From: Zobellella taiwanensis
GTDB taxonomy: Bacteria; Pseudomonadota; Gammaproteobacteria; Enterobacterales; Aeromonadaceae
DNA length: 64,000 nucleotides
Assembly (NCBI RefSeq): GCF_003012795.1
Contig: NZ_PXYH01000001.1
Span: 62,001 to 126,000 of the forward strand
Reading direction: 5' to 3'
In this document: piece after piece, positions 25,522 to 35,337 of the stretch
Numbering within the stretch: the stretch's first letter is position 1
Layout: each line of letters starts with the position of its first letter
Made by a program: the position numbers and the translations under genes
The notes under the pieces: generated by a model
What the model was told of the DNA's origin: nothing
The model's database searches: none
What the model saw: the letters and a program-made list of their open reading frames with translations, nothing else

Positions 25522-27144
25522 TTACCGTTGTCGGCGGGCAATCGCGACTACGCGGGCGAACATCCGCCGCAATTCCGCCGGCACCCGCTGCGGCCCCTGC
25601 AATTCAATCGCCTCCACCACCGCCAGCGCCATGCCCGGTTTGCTGCGCCGGCTGAGGGCCCGCTCTATGATGCGGGTGGGCGGGGTGTGTTTGTCGTTGA
25701 TTTGCGCCTCCTGGCGGAAAATCTGCTCCAGGCCGTTGTAAAACAGGTAATGCTCGATGTCGGAGCGGGGCAGTACCGTCAGGTGATCGCTTTCCCGTTC
25801 GCCGCGCAACATGCTGCGCACGCCCTGGGCGTATTTCTGGCCGGCCTCGTCGCCGTCGGTCAGCAGGTGCCAGCCAATGCCGAAATCCCGCGCCACCTTG
25901 ATCAGCGGGCTGTGGCCGCACTGGGCGAATTCGATAATGCGGATGCCCTCGGCGGGCAGCACATAGCCGCAGATCCGCGCCAGCTCCGACAGCAGCCAGA
26001 TTTCGGTTTCCCCCTCCACCAGCAGCCAGTAGCGGGCAAACAGCGACATGGGCCGGTTGATGCGCACATGAAAGGCGATACGGCGCATGTCCTCGGCACT
26101 GTAGCGTTCGTTGCCGATACGCAGGCAGCGGGTCTGGTGCTCAGTCCGCACCAGCCGGCGCAGGTGGTGCAGCGGAAAGGCCGACAGCAGGTCGCCGGAA
26201 TTGGTGGTCACCAGCTTCTGCCCGGGAAAGCGCTCGAGGATGCCCCAGGTGGCCGCCAGCATGGTGGGATGCAGCCGGCTTTCCGGATCTTCAATCAACA
26301 GCAGCGGCCGGGCGCCGGGCTCGATGGGCCGCCCACCCCTGGCCTGCAATATGGTGCGGGCCAGGGCCGACAGCGCCAGGGACAGGCCGCTCTCCTCCCC
26401 CAGCGGCTGCCAGTCGTTGAGCCGGCCCAGCTGGCTCAGGGTCACCGGGTGCACGGCGATGTCGCGCGCCCGGCGCGGCGCCCGGCTGGTGGCCCCCTGG
26501 GGGGTAAAATAGTGTTCGAACAACTGGCGCACCGCGTCCAGCCCGGCCTTGATGTCGTCGCGGCTCAGTTCGTCCTCTTCTGCCAGTTGCTCGCTCAGCC
26601 GGGTCAGCAGTTGCTCGTAGTCGCCGTTGAGGCTGACGATGGGCAGATCCTGGGGCGCCCCGCGGGAGTCGCGCAGGCGGAACACCGGGTTCATTTCAAT
26701 CAGTTGGTGCACCAGGGCCGAGGGCTGCTCCAGCGCCAGCGGCACCCCGCCGGCGTCGAGAAAGTCGTGGCTCGACACCACCCCCTTCGCCTCGCGCCGG
26801 GCCCGGGCCCGGTAGTGGATGCGGTGGTAGTGGTCCTTGTGGGCCATCCATGCCGGCGCCAGCCGGGCCAGGCGGGCAGAGTGCTGGCTGATGCCGGGCC
26901 TGTGCTCCCGGTAACTGAGCACAATCTGCAGCTCGTCCACCGCCTCGCCCTGCTCGTTCCGGTAGAAGTCGTCTTCCACGAACTGGTAGCAGCAGGCCCC
27001 CTGCCCCAGCAGCCGCCACAGGGCGCGGAACAGGCTGGTTTTGCCCCAGGCGTTTTCCCCCATCAGGGCGGTGCTCTGGTCGAGCGCCAGCGACAGCTGG
27101 TTGATGCCCATAAAATTGCGGATCTGAACGTGCTCGAGGTACAT
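25522..27144 (-). CDS. YbjD-like OLD-family ATPase with TOPRIM domain (DUF2813)
   Basis: A 540-residue protein. Walker A is GENAWGKTS at about 29-37 and the ABC-type Walker B LLLIEDPESRLHP near 291-303. A C-terminal TOPRIM nuclease domain has LLVEGETEIWLL near 384-395 and LLTDGDEAGQKYA near 435-447. This is the OLD family layout of E. coli YbjD (552 aa). OLD proteins are DNA nucleases, some with phage-exclusion roles (P2 Old, GajA). The gene sits in conserved DNA rather than an island. Confidence 0.85.
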   Translation of the reverse strand: MYLEHVQIRNFMGINQLSLALDQSTALMGENAWGKTSLFRALWRLLGQGACCYQFVEDDFYRNEQGEAVDELQIVLSYREHRPGISQHSARLARLAPAWMAHKDHYHRIHYRARARREAKGVVSSHDFLDAGGVPLALEQPSALVHQLIEMNPVFRLRDSRGAPQDLPIVSLNGDYEQLLTRLSEQLAEEDELSRDDIKAGLDAVRQLFEHYFTPQGATSRAPRRARDIAVHPVTLSQLGRLNDWQPLGEESGLSLALSALARTILQARGGRPIEPGARPLLLIEDPESRLHPTMLAATWGILERFPGQKLVTTNSGDLLSAFPLHHLRRLVRTEHQTRCLRIGNERYSAEDMRRIAFHVRINRPMSLFARYWLLVEGETEIWLLSELARICGYVLPAEGIRIIEFAQCGHSPLIKVARDFGIGWHLLTDGDEAGQKYAQGVRSMLRGERESDHLTVLPRSDIEHYLFYNGLEQIFRQEAQINDKHTPPTRIIERALSRRSKPGMALAVVEAIELQGPQRVPAELRRMFARVVAIARRQR

Positions 27145-27171
27145 GTGCGATATCCGTATGCAGGGAAGCGG

Positions 27172-27453
27172 TCAGTTGCGGTAAAGCACCTTGAGCAGAT
27201 GATAACCGAAGCGGGTTTTCACCGGTCCCTGCACCGTGAGCAGGGGGCCGCTAAACACCGCCTTGTCGAAGGGACCGACCATGTCGCCCTTGCTGAACTC
27301 GCCCAGGTCGCCGCCGCGCTTGCCGGAGGGGCAAATGGAGTGCTTTTTGGCCAGCTTGCCGAAATCGGCGCCCCGGTCGAGCTGCTGTTTGAGGGCCAGG
27401 CATTCGGCCTCGGTTTTGACCAGGATATGTAGCGCGCAGGCACGTTTTGCCAT
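27172..27453 (-). CDS. ppiC: parvulin-type peptidyl-prolyl isomerase
   Basis: A 93-residue single-domain parvulin: [49 protein letters not shown] and a C-terminal [14 protein letters not shown]. It matches cytoplasmic E. coli PpiC (93 aa) in length and layout. The frame is open for 43 codons upstream, but the ATG at 27453 begins the family N-terminus ([10 protein letters not shown]). Confidence 0.93.
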   Translation of the reverse strand: MAKRACALHILVKTEAECLALKQQLDRGADFGKLAKKHSICPSGKRGGDLGEFSKGDMVGPFDKAVFSGPLLTVQGPVKTRFGYHLLKVLYRN

Positions 27454-27627
27454 CAGGGGATCCGCATGGAGAAGAACACAGGGGGCCAGTGTGCCAAAAA
27501 CGGGCGGTACAGGGAAGGCGGGTGAAGCGCAAGGCGGTGGGGCGCGGGCGGCTCGCCCGCATAAAGCAACACCTTTGGGCAAGGACGATCATCCCCGGCC
27601 CGCGGCGTCACTTTTGGGGATAGCAGG

Positions 27628-27669
27628 TTCCCGCTGCGCGGGAAGGCAGGCGGGCCGCCTGCGCTCCAG
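27628..27669 (+). repeat. bipartite REP-like palindrome (second copy)
   Basis: TTCCCGC-TGC-GCGGGAA (27628-27644) then GCAGGCG-GGC-CGCCTGC (27646-27662) and GCTCCAG. The first stem differs from the copy at 17935 in both arms, with compensating changes. It lies about 45 bases beyond the ask stop codon. Confidence 0.8.
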
Positions 27670-27715
27670 GGTGCGCCCTCCCCTTCACGCCTCCCGCCTT
27701 ACCCCTCACGCCATA

Positions 27716-29152
27716 TCAGGCCACCGCCAGCGCAACCGTGTCGGCGTGGGTCTGCACCAGCTCATCGTGCAGGGACACCACCGCCTGCTCATAGAACTCG
27801 TCGTCCACGATAAACTGCATTTCTACCGCCCGCAGCGACTGGTGCACCGCGCGCACCGGCACCCGGGCCTGGTTGAGCGCACCCACCGAGCGGGCCAGCA
27901 GGCCGGGAATGCTCATGTCGCTGCCCACCGCCGACACCAGCGACACCTTGTGGGTGTTGACCTCGGCGTTGGCGAAGCGGCGCTGCAGCGCCCCCACCAG
28001 GCGCTGCACCTGCTTGCGGTTGCCGGCCAGGTAGTAGGTCAGGGTGTTGGCGTTCATGTCCTTGGCCACCAGGTTGAGGTGCATCTTGTCCAGCTCGTCG
28101 GTAAAGCCCTCGGCGTAATGGGACACCCGCCCCACCATGTCCTGATCGAACAGCTCCACCGCGAACAGGTTGCGCCGGCCCGCCACCATCTCCACGCAGG
28201 GCGAGGGGCTGCGGTAGTCGGTGGTGATCAGGGTGCCTTCATGATCCGGCTCAAAGGTATTGCGCACCCGCAGCGGTATGCCCTGCTGGCGCAGGCCCTT
28301 GGCGGCCTGGGGGTGGATGGCTTCCATCCCCAGGTTGGACAACTGGTCGGTGACGTCATAGTTGGTGCGCCCGATGGGAATCACGCTGTCTTCCCCCGCC
28401 AGGCGCGGATCGGCGCTGCTCAGGTGGTATTCCTTGTGGATGATGGCCTCGCGCGCCCCGCTCAGCACCGCCAGCCGGCTGAAGGTCATTTCGCTGTAGC
28501 CCCGGTCGAAGCTGCTCATCAGCCCCTCCCGGCAATGGGCATAGCCGGTGACCACCGGCAGCTGGCTGGCCAGGTCGACCCGGGCCAGGGCCTGGCCGAG
28601 CACCTCGTCCAGGGGCAGGGCCTCGTCGGTACGCCAGCCGGTCAAATCCATCAGCACGGCGTTGACCCCGCTCTGGCGCAGGTAGAGCACCATATTATGG
28701 GCACTGTGGGCCTCGCCCATGGCGGCCAGCAGCTCGCGGATGGTCTGCAGCTGCTCATCCAGCTGGAACTGGCCGAAGGCGCAAACCTGGCGCAGGTGGT
28801 GCAGGCAGTCGCGGATGCCGGCGATGCGCTCGTCGAGGAAGGCATCGGCCAGGGCCCGCTCGGGGGTGGCGCCGAACATGTCGGCATTGATCCGGGCCAT
28901 GCGCTGGCTGACGTTGTCCAGCGCCTGCTCCCAGGCGCCGTCGTCCTCGGCATCGGCATAGGTGGCGTACACCCCGGGCGCGCCGGTGCGCTTGCATTCC
29001 AGCAGGCCGTCGGTGATGCCGCCAAAGGCCGACACCACCAGCATGCGCCGGTAATAGTCGCCCGGTTTGCGGTTGTGCAGCACTATGTTGTCCCGCACCG
29101 CCCGGTACTGGCTCATGGAGGTGCCGCCGATTTTTTCTACTGTATGTGACAC
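27716..29152 (-). CDS. ask: ectoine-cluster aspartate kinase (Ask_Ect)
   Basis: Phosphorylates aspartate to feed ectoine synthesis, usually less feedback-inhibited than housekeeping kinases. The start is a GTG at 29152 giving VSHTVEKIGGTSMSQYR, the Ask_Ect N-terminus, with GGGAG about nine bases upstream. The product is 478 residues, with VVSAFGGITDGLLECKRTG and GRTNYDVTDQLSNLGMEAIHPQA. Two ACT-like regions lie near 325-460, including VSLVSAVGSDM. It is the last gene of ectABC-ask, but a gap of almost 300 bases separates it from ectC. Confidence 0.93.
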   Translation of the reverse strand: MSHTVEKIGGTSMSQYRAVRDNIVLHNRKPGDYYRRMLVVSAFGGITDGLLECKRTGAPGVYATYADAEDDGAWEQALDNVSQRMARINADMFGATPERALADAFLDERIAGIRDCLHHLRQVCAFGQFQLDEQLQTIRELLAAMGEAHSAHNMVLYLRQSGVNAVLMDLTGWRTDEALPLDEVLGQALARVDLASQLPVVTGYAHCREGLMSSFDRGYSEMTFSRLAVLSGAREAIIHKEYHLSSADPRLAGEDSVIPIGRTNYDVTDQLSNLGMEAIHPQAAKGLRQQGIPLRVRNTFEPDHEGTLITTDYRSPSPCVEMVAGRRNLFAVELFDQDMVGRVSHYAEGFTDELDKMHLNLVAKDMNANTLTYYLAGNRKQVQRLVGALQRRFANAEVNTHKVSLVSAVGSDMSIPGLLARSVGALNQARVPVRAVHQSLRAVEMQFIVDDEFYEQAVVSLHDELVQTHADTVALAVA

Positions 29153-29449
29153 TCTGTGGTTCTCCCGTTCCCTGATGTGAATGTTTGATATTTTTGAGCG
29201 CACATTTTCAATGGGCCTGGATCTGACAACCCTGCCCAGTGAAAAGGTGCGAAATATAGCGCATTTGCAAAGCACCGCCGGGGTTGCACTCCGCCGACAC
29301 GCTTCAAGCCCATCCATGGGACGCTCGGCAAATGCATCTGACCGCCAGGGATGGCGGAAATGCCGAAAATGCAGGAGCAACTTTTCGGCCCTGACATTTG
29401 ACGGTCGGCTACGGCAATCCCCGCCGTTGCTTTGCGTGGCTAATTTAAC
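29153..29449. other. gap between ectC and ask
   Basis: About 300 bases without a gene. The GC-poor part next to ask (TTTGATATTTTTGAGCGC, about 29185) may hold a separate promoter for ask. I find no terminator or riboswitch that I can name. Confidence 0.4.
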
Positions 29450-29857
29450 TCAGCCTTCCGCCGCTTCCGTTTCCAGCGGATAGACGCCGTCGGCGTCGTG
29501 CACTTCCTTGCCGGTGAGCGGCGGGTTGAACACGCAGGCCAGCTTCATGTCCTCGCTGCCGCCGCGCAGCAGGTGCTCGTCGTGCTGGTCGAGCACATAG
29601 AGGGTGCCGGGGCGGATTTGATACACCTTGTTGTCGTCCAGGGTCTGAATTTCCCCGTCGCCGCTGATGCAATACACCGCCTCCAGGTGATTCTGGTAGT
29701 GGATATGGGTCTCGGTATTGGCATAGATGGTGGTGATATGGAACGAAAAGCCCATCTTGTCGTCCTTGAGCAGCATGCGGGTGCTGTCCCAAGTGCCGGT
29801 TTCGGACTCGACCCGGCGTTCGGTTTTTTCACAGTCGGCAAGCGTACGTACGATCAT
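29450..29857 (-). CDS. ectC: L-ectoine synthase
   Basis: Closes the ring of N-gamma-acetyldiaminobutyrate to form ectoine. A 135-residue cupin: [50 protein letters not shown] with the metal ligands, LRPG-like [15 protein letters not shown] and [15 protein letters not shown]. The length matches EctC (about 130). The start ATG 29857 has AAAGGAAAT upstream. It follows ectB by 65 bases. Confidence 0.96.
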   Translation of the reverse strand: MIVRTLADCEKTERRVESETGTWDSTRMLLKDDKMGFSFHITTIYANTETHIHYQNHLEAVYCISGDGEIQTLDDNKVYQIRPGTLYVLDQHDEHLLRGGSEDMKLACVFNPPLTGKEVHDADGVYPLETEAAEG

Positions 29858-29922
29858 GGTATTTCCTTTGTTGTTCGGGTTGGCGCCATGGCCGGTGGCC
29901 ATGGCGTTGACTTGTTCCGGAT

Positions 29923-31197
29923 TCAGGAGGCCTTTTTCAGGCGCTTGGCGGCCACGTCCACAATGGCCTGCTCCAGCCAGTCCAGCCCCTGGGTCAGTTC
30001 GGCCTCGGTAATGATCAGCGGGCACAGGCACTTGACCACTTCGTCCTCGGGACCGGCGGTTTCAATCACCAGCCCCAGCTCAAAGGCGCGGGAGGTGATC
30101 TCGCCGGCAATGTCGCCGTTGACGCAGGCAATGCCCTGCATCATGCCGCGACCCTTTACCCTGTCGAACAGCTGGGGGTGCTTGTCGGCCATGGCCTGCA
30201 GCCGGCGGCCGAGCAGTTCGCCCTTGGCGCGCACGCCGGCGGCAAACTCGTCATCCTGCCAGAAGGTTTCCAGCGCCTTGCGGGCGGTAATAAAGGCATG
30301 GTTGTTGCCGCGGAAGGTACCGTTATGCTCGCCCGGCTCCCACTGATCCAGCTCCGGACGCAGCAGCACCAGCGCAAAGGGCAGGCCCATGCCGCTCAGG
30401 GACTTGGACAGGGTGATGATGTCGGGCTTGATGCCGGCGGGCTCGAAGCTGAAGAAGGTGCCGGTACGGCCACAGCCGGCCTGGATGTCGTCGGCAATCA
30501 GCAGGATATCGTGCTTGCGGCAGATGTTCTCCAGGCGCTGCAGCCAGGCCACGGAGGCGGCATTGAGCCCGCCCTCGCCCTGCACCACTTCAAACAGCAC
30601 GGCGGCGGGCTTGTCCAGGCCGCTGGAGTTGTCGTTGAGCATGGTTTCAAACAACACCAGGCTGTCCGCCCCGGTGCCCGCGTAACCGTCGTAGGGCAGA
30701 CGGGTGACGTTGGCCAGCACGGTGCCGGCGCCGCCGCGATGGTGCTGATTGCCGGTGGCCGCCAGGGCCCCCAGGCTGACGCCATGGAAGCCGTTGGTAA
30801 AGGCCACGATGTTCTCCCGGCCGGTGACCTTGCGCGCCAGCTTCATCGCCGCTTCCACCGCATTGGTGCCGGTGGGGCCGGTAAACTGGGCCACGTGGTC
30901 CATCTCCCGGGGCTTGAGGATGATGTCCTGCAGGGCGGTGAGGAAGGCTGCCTTGGCCGAGGTGTGCATATCCAGACCGTGGGCGATGCCGTCGCTCTGG
31001 ATATACTCAATCAGGGCCTCCTTCAGTACCGGGTGGTTGTGGCCGTAGTTGAGGGTGCCGGCCCCGGCGAGGAAGTCCAGGTAGCGCTTGCCGCTCTTGT
31101 CGTGCAGCCACACGCCGCGCGCCTGGTTGAACACCACGGGAAAAGAACGGGCATAGGTTTGTACACTGGATTCCATTACATCAAAAATACTCATCAC
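29923..31197 (-). CDS. ectB: diaminobutyrate-2-oxoglutarate transaminase
   Basis: PLP enzyme converting aspartate semialdehyde and glutamate to 2,4-diaminobutyrate, the first step of ectoine synthesis. 424 residues; [15 protein letters not shown] at about 42-56, [28 protein letters not shown] with the PLP-ring aspartate near 240, and the Schiff-base lysine in [13 protein letters not shown] near 268. ATG ATG offers two adjacent starts (31197 or 31194). It lies between ectA and ectC. Confidence 0.96.
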   Translation of the reverse strand: MMSIFDVMESSVQTYARSFPVVFNQARGVWLHDKSGKRYLDFLAGAGTLNYGHNHPVLKEALIEYIQSDGIAHGLDMHTSAKAAFLTALQDIILKPREMDHVAQFTGPTGTNAVEAAMKLARKVTGRENIVAFTNGFHGVSLGALAATGNQHHRGGAGTVLANVTRLPYDGYAGTGADSLVLFETMLNDNSSGLDKPAAVLFEVVQGEGGLNAASVAWLQRLENICRKHDILLIADDIQAGCGRTGTFFSFEPAGIKPDIITLSKSLSGMGLPFALVLLRPELDQWEPGEHNGTFRGNNHAFITARKALETFWQDDEFAAGVRAKGELLGRRLQAMADKHPQLFDRVKGRGMMQGIACVNGDIAGEITSRAFELGLVIETAGPEDEVVKCLCPLIITEAELTQGLDWLEQAIVDVAAKRLKKAS

Positions 31198-31258
31198 GAC
31201 TCCTTAAAGTCTGATTTAAAAACGGAAAATTCAAAAAAATTCGGAACGGGCGGCCGCT

Positions 31259-31765
31259 TCAGCCGAGCGGGATGCGATAGAGGATCTCGCTTTTGCTGTC
31301 ACCGTCGAAATGGCGCTCCTGGTCGAACAGCACATGGCGCACGCCCAGGCCGTCGCCCCGGTCGCGGGCCACGCTTTCAAACAGGCCCCAGGAGGCGGCG
31401 TTGTCGGCGGTGATGGTGGTTTCAATACGGGTGACGCCCCGGCAGGCCTCGGACTCCAGCAGGGTGTCGAGCAGCCGGCGGGCCAGGCCCTCGCCACGGG
31501 CGCGTTTATCTATGGCTACCTGCCAGACAAACAGGGTGTCCGGCTCCTTGGGCTTGCGGTAGGCAGAGATAAACCCCAGCAGCGTGCCGTCGTCCTCGTC
31601 TTCGGCCAGCATGCAGGTGTCGGCGAAGTGCAGGCACTGCAGCAGGTTGCAGTAGGTCGAGTTGGTGTCCAGGGGCTTGCAGCGGGCAATCAGCCGATTG
31701 ACCTCATGACCGTCCGTGGAGCGGGGATGTCGTAGCAGTAGTTGCAGATCAACAGTGGTATCCAT
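31259..31765 (-). CDS. ectA: L-2,4-diaminobutyrate N-acetyltransferase
   Basis: GNAT enzyme that acetylates diaminobutyrate. 168 residues; the acetyl-CoA region VWQVAIDKRARGEGLARRLLD is at about 80-100, with LLGFISAYRKPKEPDTLFV before it and ETTITADNAASWGLFESVAR after it. First gene of the ectABC-ask cluster. Expression is normally salt-induced. The AT-rich upstream region could hold the promoter, but I could not fix its boxes. Confidence 0.94.
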   Translation of the reverse strand: MDTTVDLQLLLRHPRSTDGHEVNRLIARCKPLDTNSTYCNLLQCLHFADTCMLAEDEDDGTLLGFISAYRKPKEPDTLFVWQVAIDKRARGEGLARRLLDTLLESEACRGVTRIETTITADNAASWGLFESVARDRGDGLGVRHVLFDQERHFDGDSKSEILYRIPLG

Positions 31766-32067
31766 AGTTTATGGCTCTAATTAGTTTTGGTTAGTGAGCG
31801 AAGTAAAAATTGCTTTATTAACCTAACAAACCATTGATAAATTGCAAGCTTCCGTCTGTGAATTTAATTTGAACCGCATAGAATTTGCACATCGGGTTCT
31901 GGCCAAAAAATCCGATCCAGGCTTCTCCATTTGGCGCCGGATGCCCCGCCCCGCCTGACCTGCAACAAAATCCGCCACCGCCACTACCGCTTTGATCGCC
32001 ACCTGCTACTATCAATCCAGTGGCGATGCTTTTGTCGCCACCCAGCCAGACCAGAACGGAAGACATT
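31766..32067. promoter_or_regulatory. divergent promoter region between ectA and the cold-shock gene
   Basis: About 300 bases. The ectA-side 100 bases are AT-rich with TTAGGTTAATAAAG and TTAGTTTTGGTTAG, likely promoter or operator DNA. The csp side would form a 5' leader, as is usual for cold-shock mRNAs. No motif was assigned with confidence. Confidence 0.4.
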
Positions 32068-32277
32068 ATGAGTACAAAAGAAACAGGAACCGTAAAATGG
32101 TTCAACGAGGAAAAAGGCTTCGGCTTCATCTCCCGCTCCTCGGGCAATGATGTGTTTGTGCATTTTTCCTCCATCCAGGGCGGTGGTTTTAAAACCCTGA
32201 AGGAAGGCCAGGCGGTCAGCTTCGTGGTCACCCAGGGCAAAAAAGGGCCCCAGGCGGAAGAAGTGGAACTGATTTGA
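32068..32277 (+). CDS. cold-shock domain protein
   Basis: A 69-residue single-stranded nucleic-acid-binding protein. RNP1 is KGFGFISR at about 17-24 and RNP2 VFVHFSSI at about 30-37, within [20 protein letters not shown] precedes the ATG at 32068; an in-frame ATG at 32020 is less likely. GGCGGCAT-CCCA-ATGCCGCC at 32288-32307 after the stop can form a hairpin. Confidence 0.95.
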   Translation: MSTKETGTVKWFNEEKGFGFISRSSGNDVFVHFSSIQGGGFKTLKEGQAVSFVVTQGKKGPQAEEVELI

Positions 32278-32394
32278 CCCCTAAGCAGGCGGCATCCCAA
32301 TGCCGCCAATCCATTGATTTGAAATCTAAGTATCATGGGGTTATCCTTTCGCCGGTTTATCGCGCTTCATTCATCAGCCTAAACCGGTATTTCC

Positions 32395-33291
32395 ATGCTC
32401 AGACTGCTCGCCTCCCTGTTGTTCCTGTTCGCCCTGCCCCTGGCCGCCACCCCCCAGCAAGACGCCGGCACCACCGAAGACGTGCGTACCCGGCTGACTC
32501 CTTTTATGGAACGCTACATGCTCGACGAACTAAAGGCGCTGCGCAGCGAAATGGCCCAGTTCCAGGTCAATGTGAAGGAAGAGGTGGTGCAAAAGGAGCT
32601 GGGCGTGGCCGACAAGGCCATGAGTTACGCCAACGTCACCGTGACCTACTTCTTCTACCTGCTGGCGGGGGCGGCCTCGGTGCTGGCCATCGTCGGCTGG
32701 CAGTCCCTGCGCGAGCTGAAAAAGAACGCCCGGGAATACGCCGAAACCCAGATGCGCCAGATCACCGACACCTATGAGCGCAAGCTCAAGCAAATCGAGC
32801 GGGAATTGCAGCGCAAGACCAAGGTGATTGCGGAAAACTACCGGGAAATCGAACGCTTCCAGGAAATCCACGCGCTCTGGCTGCGGGCCAGCCAGGAGCA
32901 GAGCCCCCAGGCCAAGATGGACATCTACGACCAGATCCTGCGCATCAAGCCCGGCGATCTGGACGCCCTCACCCACAAGGCCGACGCCGCCCTGATGATG
33001 AACGAACGCCAGTGGGCCCTGAGCCTGTGCAACCGGGTGATGCAGGTAGACCCGCAAAACGCCCACGCCCTGTACCAGCGGGCCTGCGCCCACGCCGGCG
33101 TCGGTCACGACGAGCAGGCGCTGGCGGATCTGGAGCTGGCGATACAGCGCAACGTGCACCTGCGCAGCGTGGCGGCCGACGACGAGGAATTCGAGCCCCT
33201 GCGCCAGCATCCGCGTTTTCTCGAACTGACCCACGACGGCAGCGACCACGGCCAGGGCGACGGCAACACCGATAACAAAAAATCTTCATGA
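32395..33291 (+). CDS. membrane-anchored coiled-coil TPR protein
   Basis: A 298-residue protein with a signal peptide (1-18), one membrane helix at about 82-102 (YFFYLLAGAASVLAIVGW) and a coiled coil at about 110-160 (KLKQIERELQRKTKVIAENYREIERFQ). A C-terminal TPR region has IKPGDLDALTHKADAALMMN and VDPQNAHALYQRACAHAGVG. No specific family is recognised; a scaffold role at the inner membrane is likely. It is alone on its strand between csp and MaoP. Confidence 0.7.
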   Translation: MLRLLASLLFLFALPLAATPQQDAGTTEDVRTRLTPFMERYMLDELKALRSEMAQFQVNVKEEVVQKELGVADKAMSYANVTVTYFFYLLAGAASVLAIVGWQSLRELKKNAREYAETQMRQITDTYERKLKQIERELQRKTKVIAENYREIERFQEIHALWLRASQEQSPQAKMDIYDQILRIKPGDLDALTHKADAALMMNERQWALSLCNRVMQVDPQNAHALYQRACAHAGVGHDEQALADLELAIQRNVHLRSVAADDEEFEPLRQHPRFLELTHDGSDHGQGDGNTDNKKSS

Positions 33292-33391
33292 AATATCATT
33301 TCATGACACGTTAAAAAAATTGATTTTGCGTACAAGGCTGCAGTGCCATACTTTCCGCGATCTACAACGCCACGTTAGAGTGAGAGTGCAT

Positions 33392-33730
33392 ATGAGCTTT
33401 GAGTCACCCAAGCCTTTTCAGGACTTCGCCCACTTCCCCCGCGGGTTGCGTCGTTGTGGCGAGTTCACGGTGGCGGAAGCCCAGCTGCTTGAGCAATGCG
33501 GCCACGCCATGCTGGGTTTGTATACCGGACAACGGACCCCCGCCACGGACGAAGAGCAGCGCTTCATCGAGCAGGTGCAGCAGGGCGCCGTCGCCGACAG
33601 CCGCTACGCCAAGGTCTGGCTGAAATACCTCAAGGTCATCGGGCCCAAGCGCGTCCACCGCCTCTGTACCCCCATGGCCTCGGGCAGCGGCGACGAGGAC
33701 TTCGAGCCCGTCGAGGACGTGGCCGAATAA
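33392..33730 (+). CDS. maoP: MaoP (DUF413), macrodomain Ori organisation protein
   Basis: A 112-residue protein: FAHFPRGLRRCGEFTVAEAQLLEQCGHAMLGL at about 12-43, then TPATDEEQRFIEQVQQG and WLKYLKVIGPKRVHRL. This is the DUF413 pattern of E. coli MaoP (YifE), which with the maoS site organises the Ori macrodomain. The ATG at 33392 is chosen over the upstream ATG at 33320 by family alignment. It is followed by a clear terminator. Confidence 0.88.
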   Translation: MSFESPKPFQDFAHFPRGLRRCGEFTVAEAQLLEQCGHAMLGLYTGQRTPATDEEQRFIEQVQQGAVADSRYAKVWLKYLKVIGPKRVHRLCTPMASGSGDEDFEPVEDVAE

Positions 33731-33738
33731 CCCCACCC

Positions 33739-33763
33739 AGGCCGGCTCCGCTCCGGCCTTTTT
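33739..33763 (+). terminator. rho-independent terminator after maoP
   Basis: AGGCCGG-CTCCGCT-CCGGCCT followed by TTTT, nine bases after the maoP stop. Confidence 0.93.
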
Positions 33764-33908
33764 GTTGCCCCGCCGCCGCCTTTGCCGGCGCGCTCACCCT
33801 TGTGTTACCCCTTTGGCGCCCCGCCCTGCCCCAAGCCCGCACCGGGGTGTTATACTCCACCGCTCGGGCAGCCCCGGCACCATTCACCGATAAAGACACC
33901 ACAACACC

Positions 33909-35327
33909 ATGAGCGACCAAGCAACAGAGCCCACTTTTTTATTTCACGACTACGAAACGGCGGGGATCAGTCCCGCCCGGGACCGGCCGGTGCAGTTCGC
34001 CGCCATCCGCACCGACGCGAACTTCAATGAAGTGGGCGAGCCGCTGATGCTCTACTGCCGGCTGCCGGCCGATTACCTGCCCTCGCCCGAAGCGACCCTG
34101 ATCACCGGCATCACGCCCCAGAAAGCCAACCAGGAAGGGCTGTGCGAAGCCGACTTTATCGCCCGCATACACGGCGAGTTCAGCACACCCAACACCTGCA
34201 TTCTGGGCTACAACAACATTCGTTTCGACGACGAATTCACCCGCTACACCCTGTATCGCAACTTTCACGATCCTTACGCCTACAGCTGGCAGCAGGGCAA
34301 CTCCCGCTGGGATCTGCTGGACGTGGTGCGCGCCTTCTACGCCCTGCGCCCGGACGGCATCCACTGGCCGGAAGACGAGGACGGCAAGCCGAGCTTCCGG
34401 CTGGAAATGCTCACCGCGGCCAACGGCATCGAACACGGCAACGCCCACGACGCCCTGGCCGACGTGCGCGCCACCATCGCCCTGGCCCGGCTGTTGCGCC
34501 AGGCCCAGCCCCGGCTGTTCGACTATCTGTTCGAACTGCGCTCCAAGCACAAGGTGAAGGCGCTGATCGATGTGATCAACGGCAAACCGCTGGTGCATGT
34601 GTCCGGCATGTTCTCCGCCTGGCAGGGCTGCGCCAGCTGGATTGCCCCCCTGGCCTGGCATCCGGACAACGCCAACGCGGTGATCTGCGTCAACCTGGCG
34701 ATGGATCTCAGCCCCCTGGTGGAGCTGGACCCGGAACAATTGCGCGAGCGGCTCTACACCCGGCGGGAAGATCTGGGCGAGCTGGCCCCGGTGCCGGTCA
34801 AGCTGGTGCACATCAACAAATGCCCGGTGCTGGCCAAGGCGGCGGCGCTGACCGAGCAGCGGGCCGACGAGCTGGGCATCGACCGCGCCCGCTGCCGCCA
34901 GAGCCTGGACCTGCTGCGCCGCCACCCGGAGATCCGTGCCAAGCTGGTGGAGCTGTATCAGCAGGCACCGCCCCCGCCTGCGGCCGACGACGTGGACGCC
35001 GCCCTCTACCAGGGCTTTTTCGACGACGCCGACAAGGCCGCCATGGCGCTGGTGCGCGCCGCCCCCCCCGAGCACCTGGCGGCCATGCCGCTGCACTTCA
35101 AGGATCCGCGCCTGCCCGAGCTGCTGTTCCGCTACCGGGCGCGCAACTATCCCCACACCCTGGACGAGCAGGAATGGCAACGCTGGCGCCTGCACTGCCA
35201 GGACCGGCTGTCGGCCCAGGCCGACGGCTACCTGCACCGGCTGGAGCAACTGGTGCTGAACCATCAGGACGATGACAACAAGCTGGCCCTGCTGCAGGCG
35301 GTGGCCCGTTACGTGCAATCCCTGTAG
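33909..35327 (+). CDS. sbcB: exodeoxyribonuclease I
   Basis: 3'-5' single-strand DNA exonuclease used in repair and recombination. 472 residues, as in E. coli. The DEDD motifs are FLFHDYETAGISPARDRPVQF (Exo I) at about 10-30, CILGYNNIRFDDEFTRY (Exo II) and EHGNAHDALADVRATIALA (Exo III) near 176-194. The SH3-like and helical C-terminal domains continue to the end. The lrgA gene begins 10 bases downstream. Confidence 0.96.
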   Translation: MSDQATEPTFLFHDYETAGISPARDRPVQFAAIRTDANFNEVGEPLMLYCRLPADYLPSPEATLITGITPQKANQEGLCEADFIARIHGEFSTPNTCILGYNNIRFDDEFTRYTLYRNFHDPYAYSWQQGNSRWDLLDVVRAFYALRPDGIHWPEDEDGKPSFRLEMLTAANGIEHGNAHDALADVRATIALARLLRQAQPRLFDYLFELRSKHKVKALIDVINGKPLVHVSGMFSAWQGCASWIAPLAWHPDNANAVICVNLAMDLSPLVELDPEQLRERLYTRREDLGELAPVPVKLVHINKCPVLAKAAALTEQRADELGIDRARCRQSLDLLRRHPEIRAKLVELYQQAPPPPAADDVDAALYQGFFDDADKAAMALVRAAPPEHLAAMPLHFKDPRLPELLFRYRARNYPHTLDEQEWQRWRLHCQDRLSAQADGYLHRLEQLVLNHQDDDNKLALLQAVARYVQSL

Positions 35328-35337
35328 GAATCCGGAC

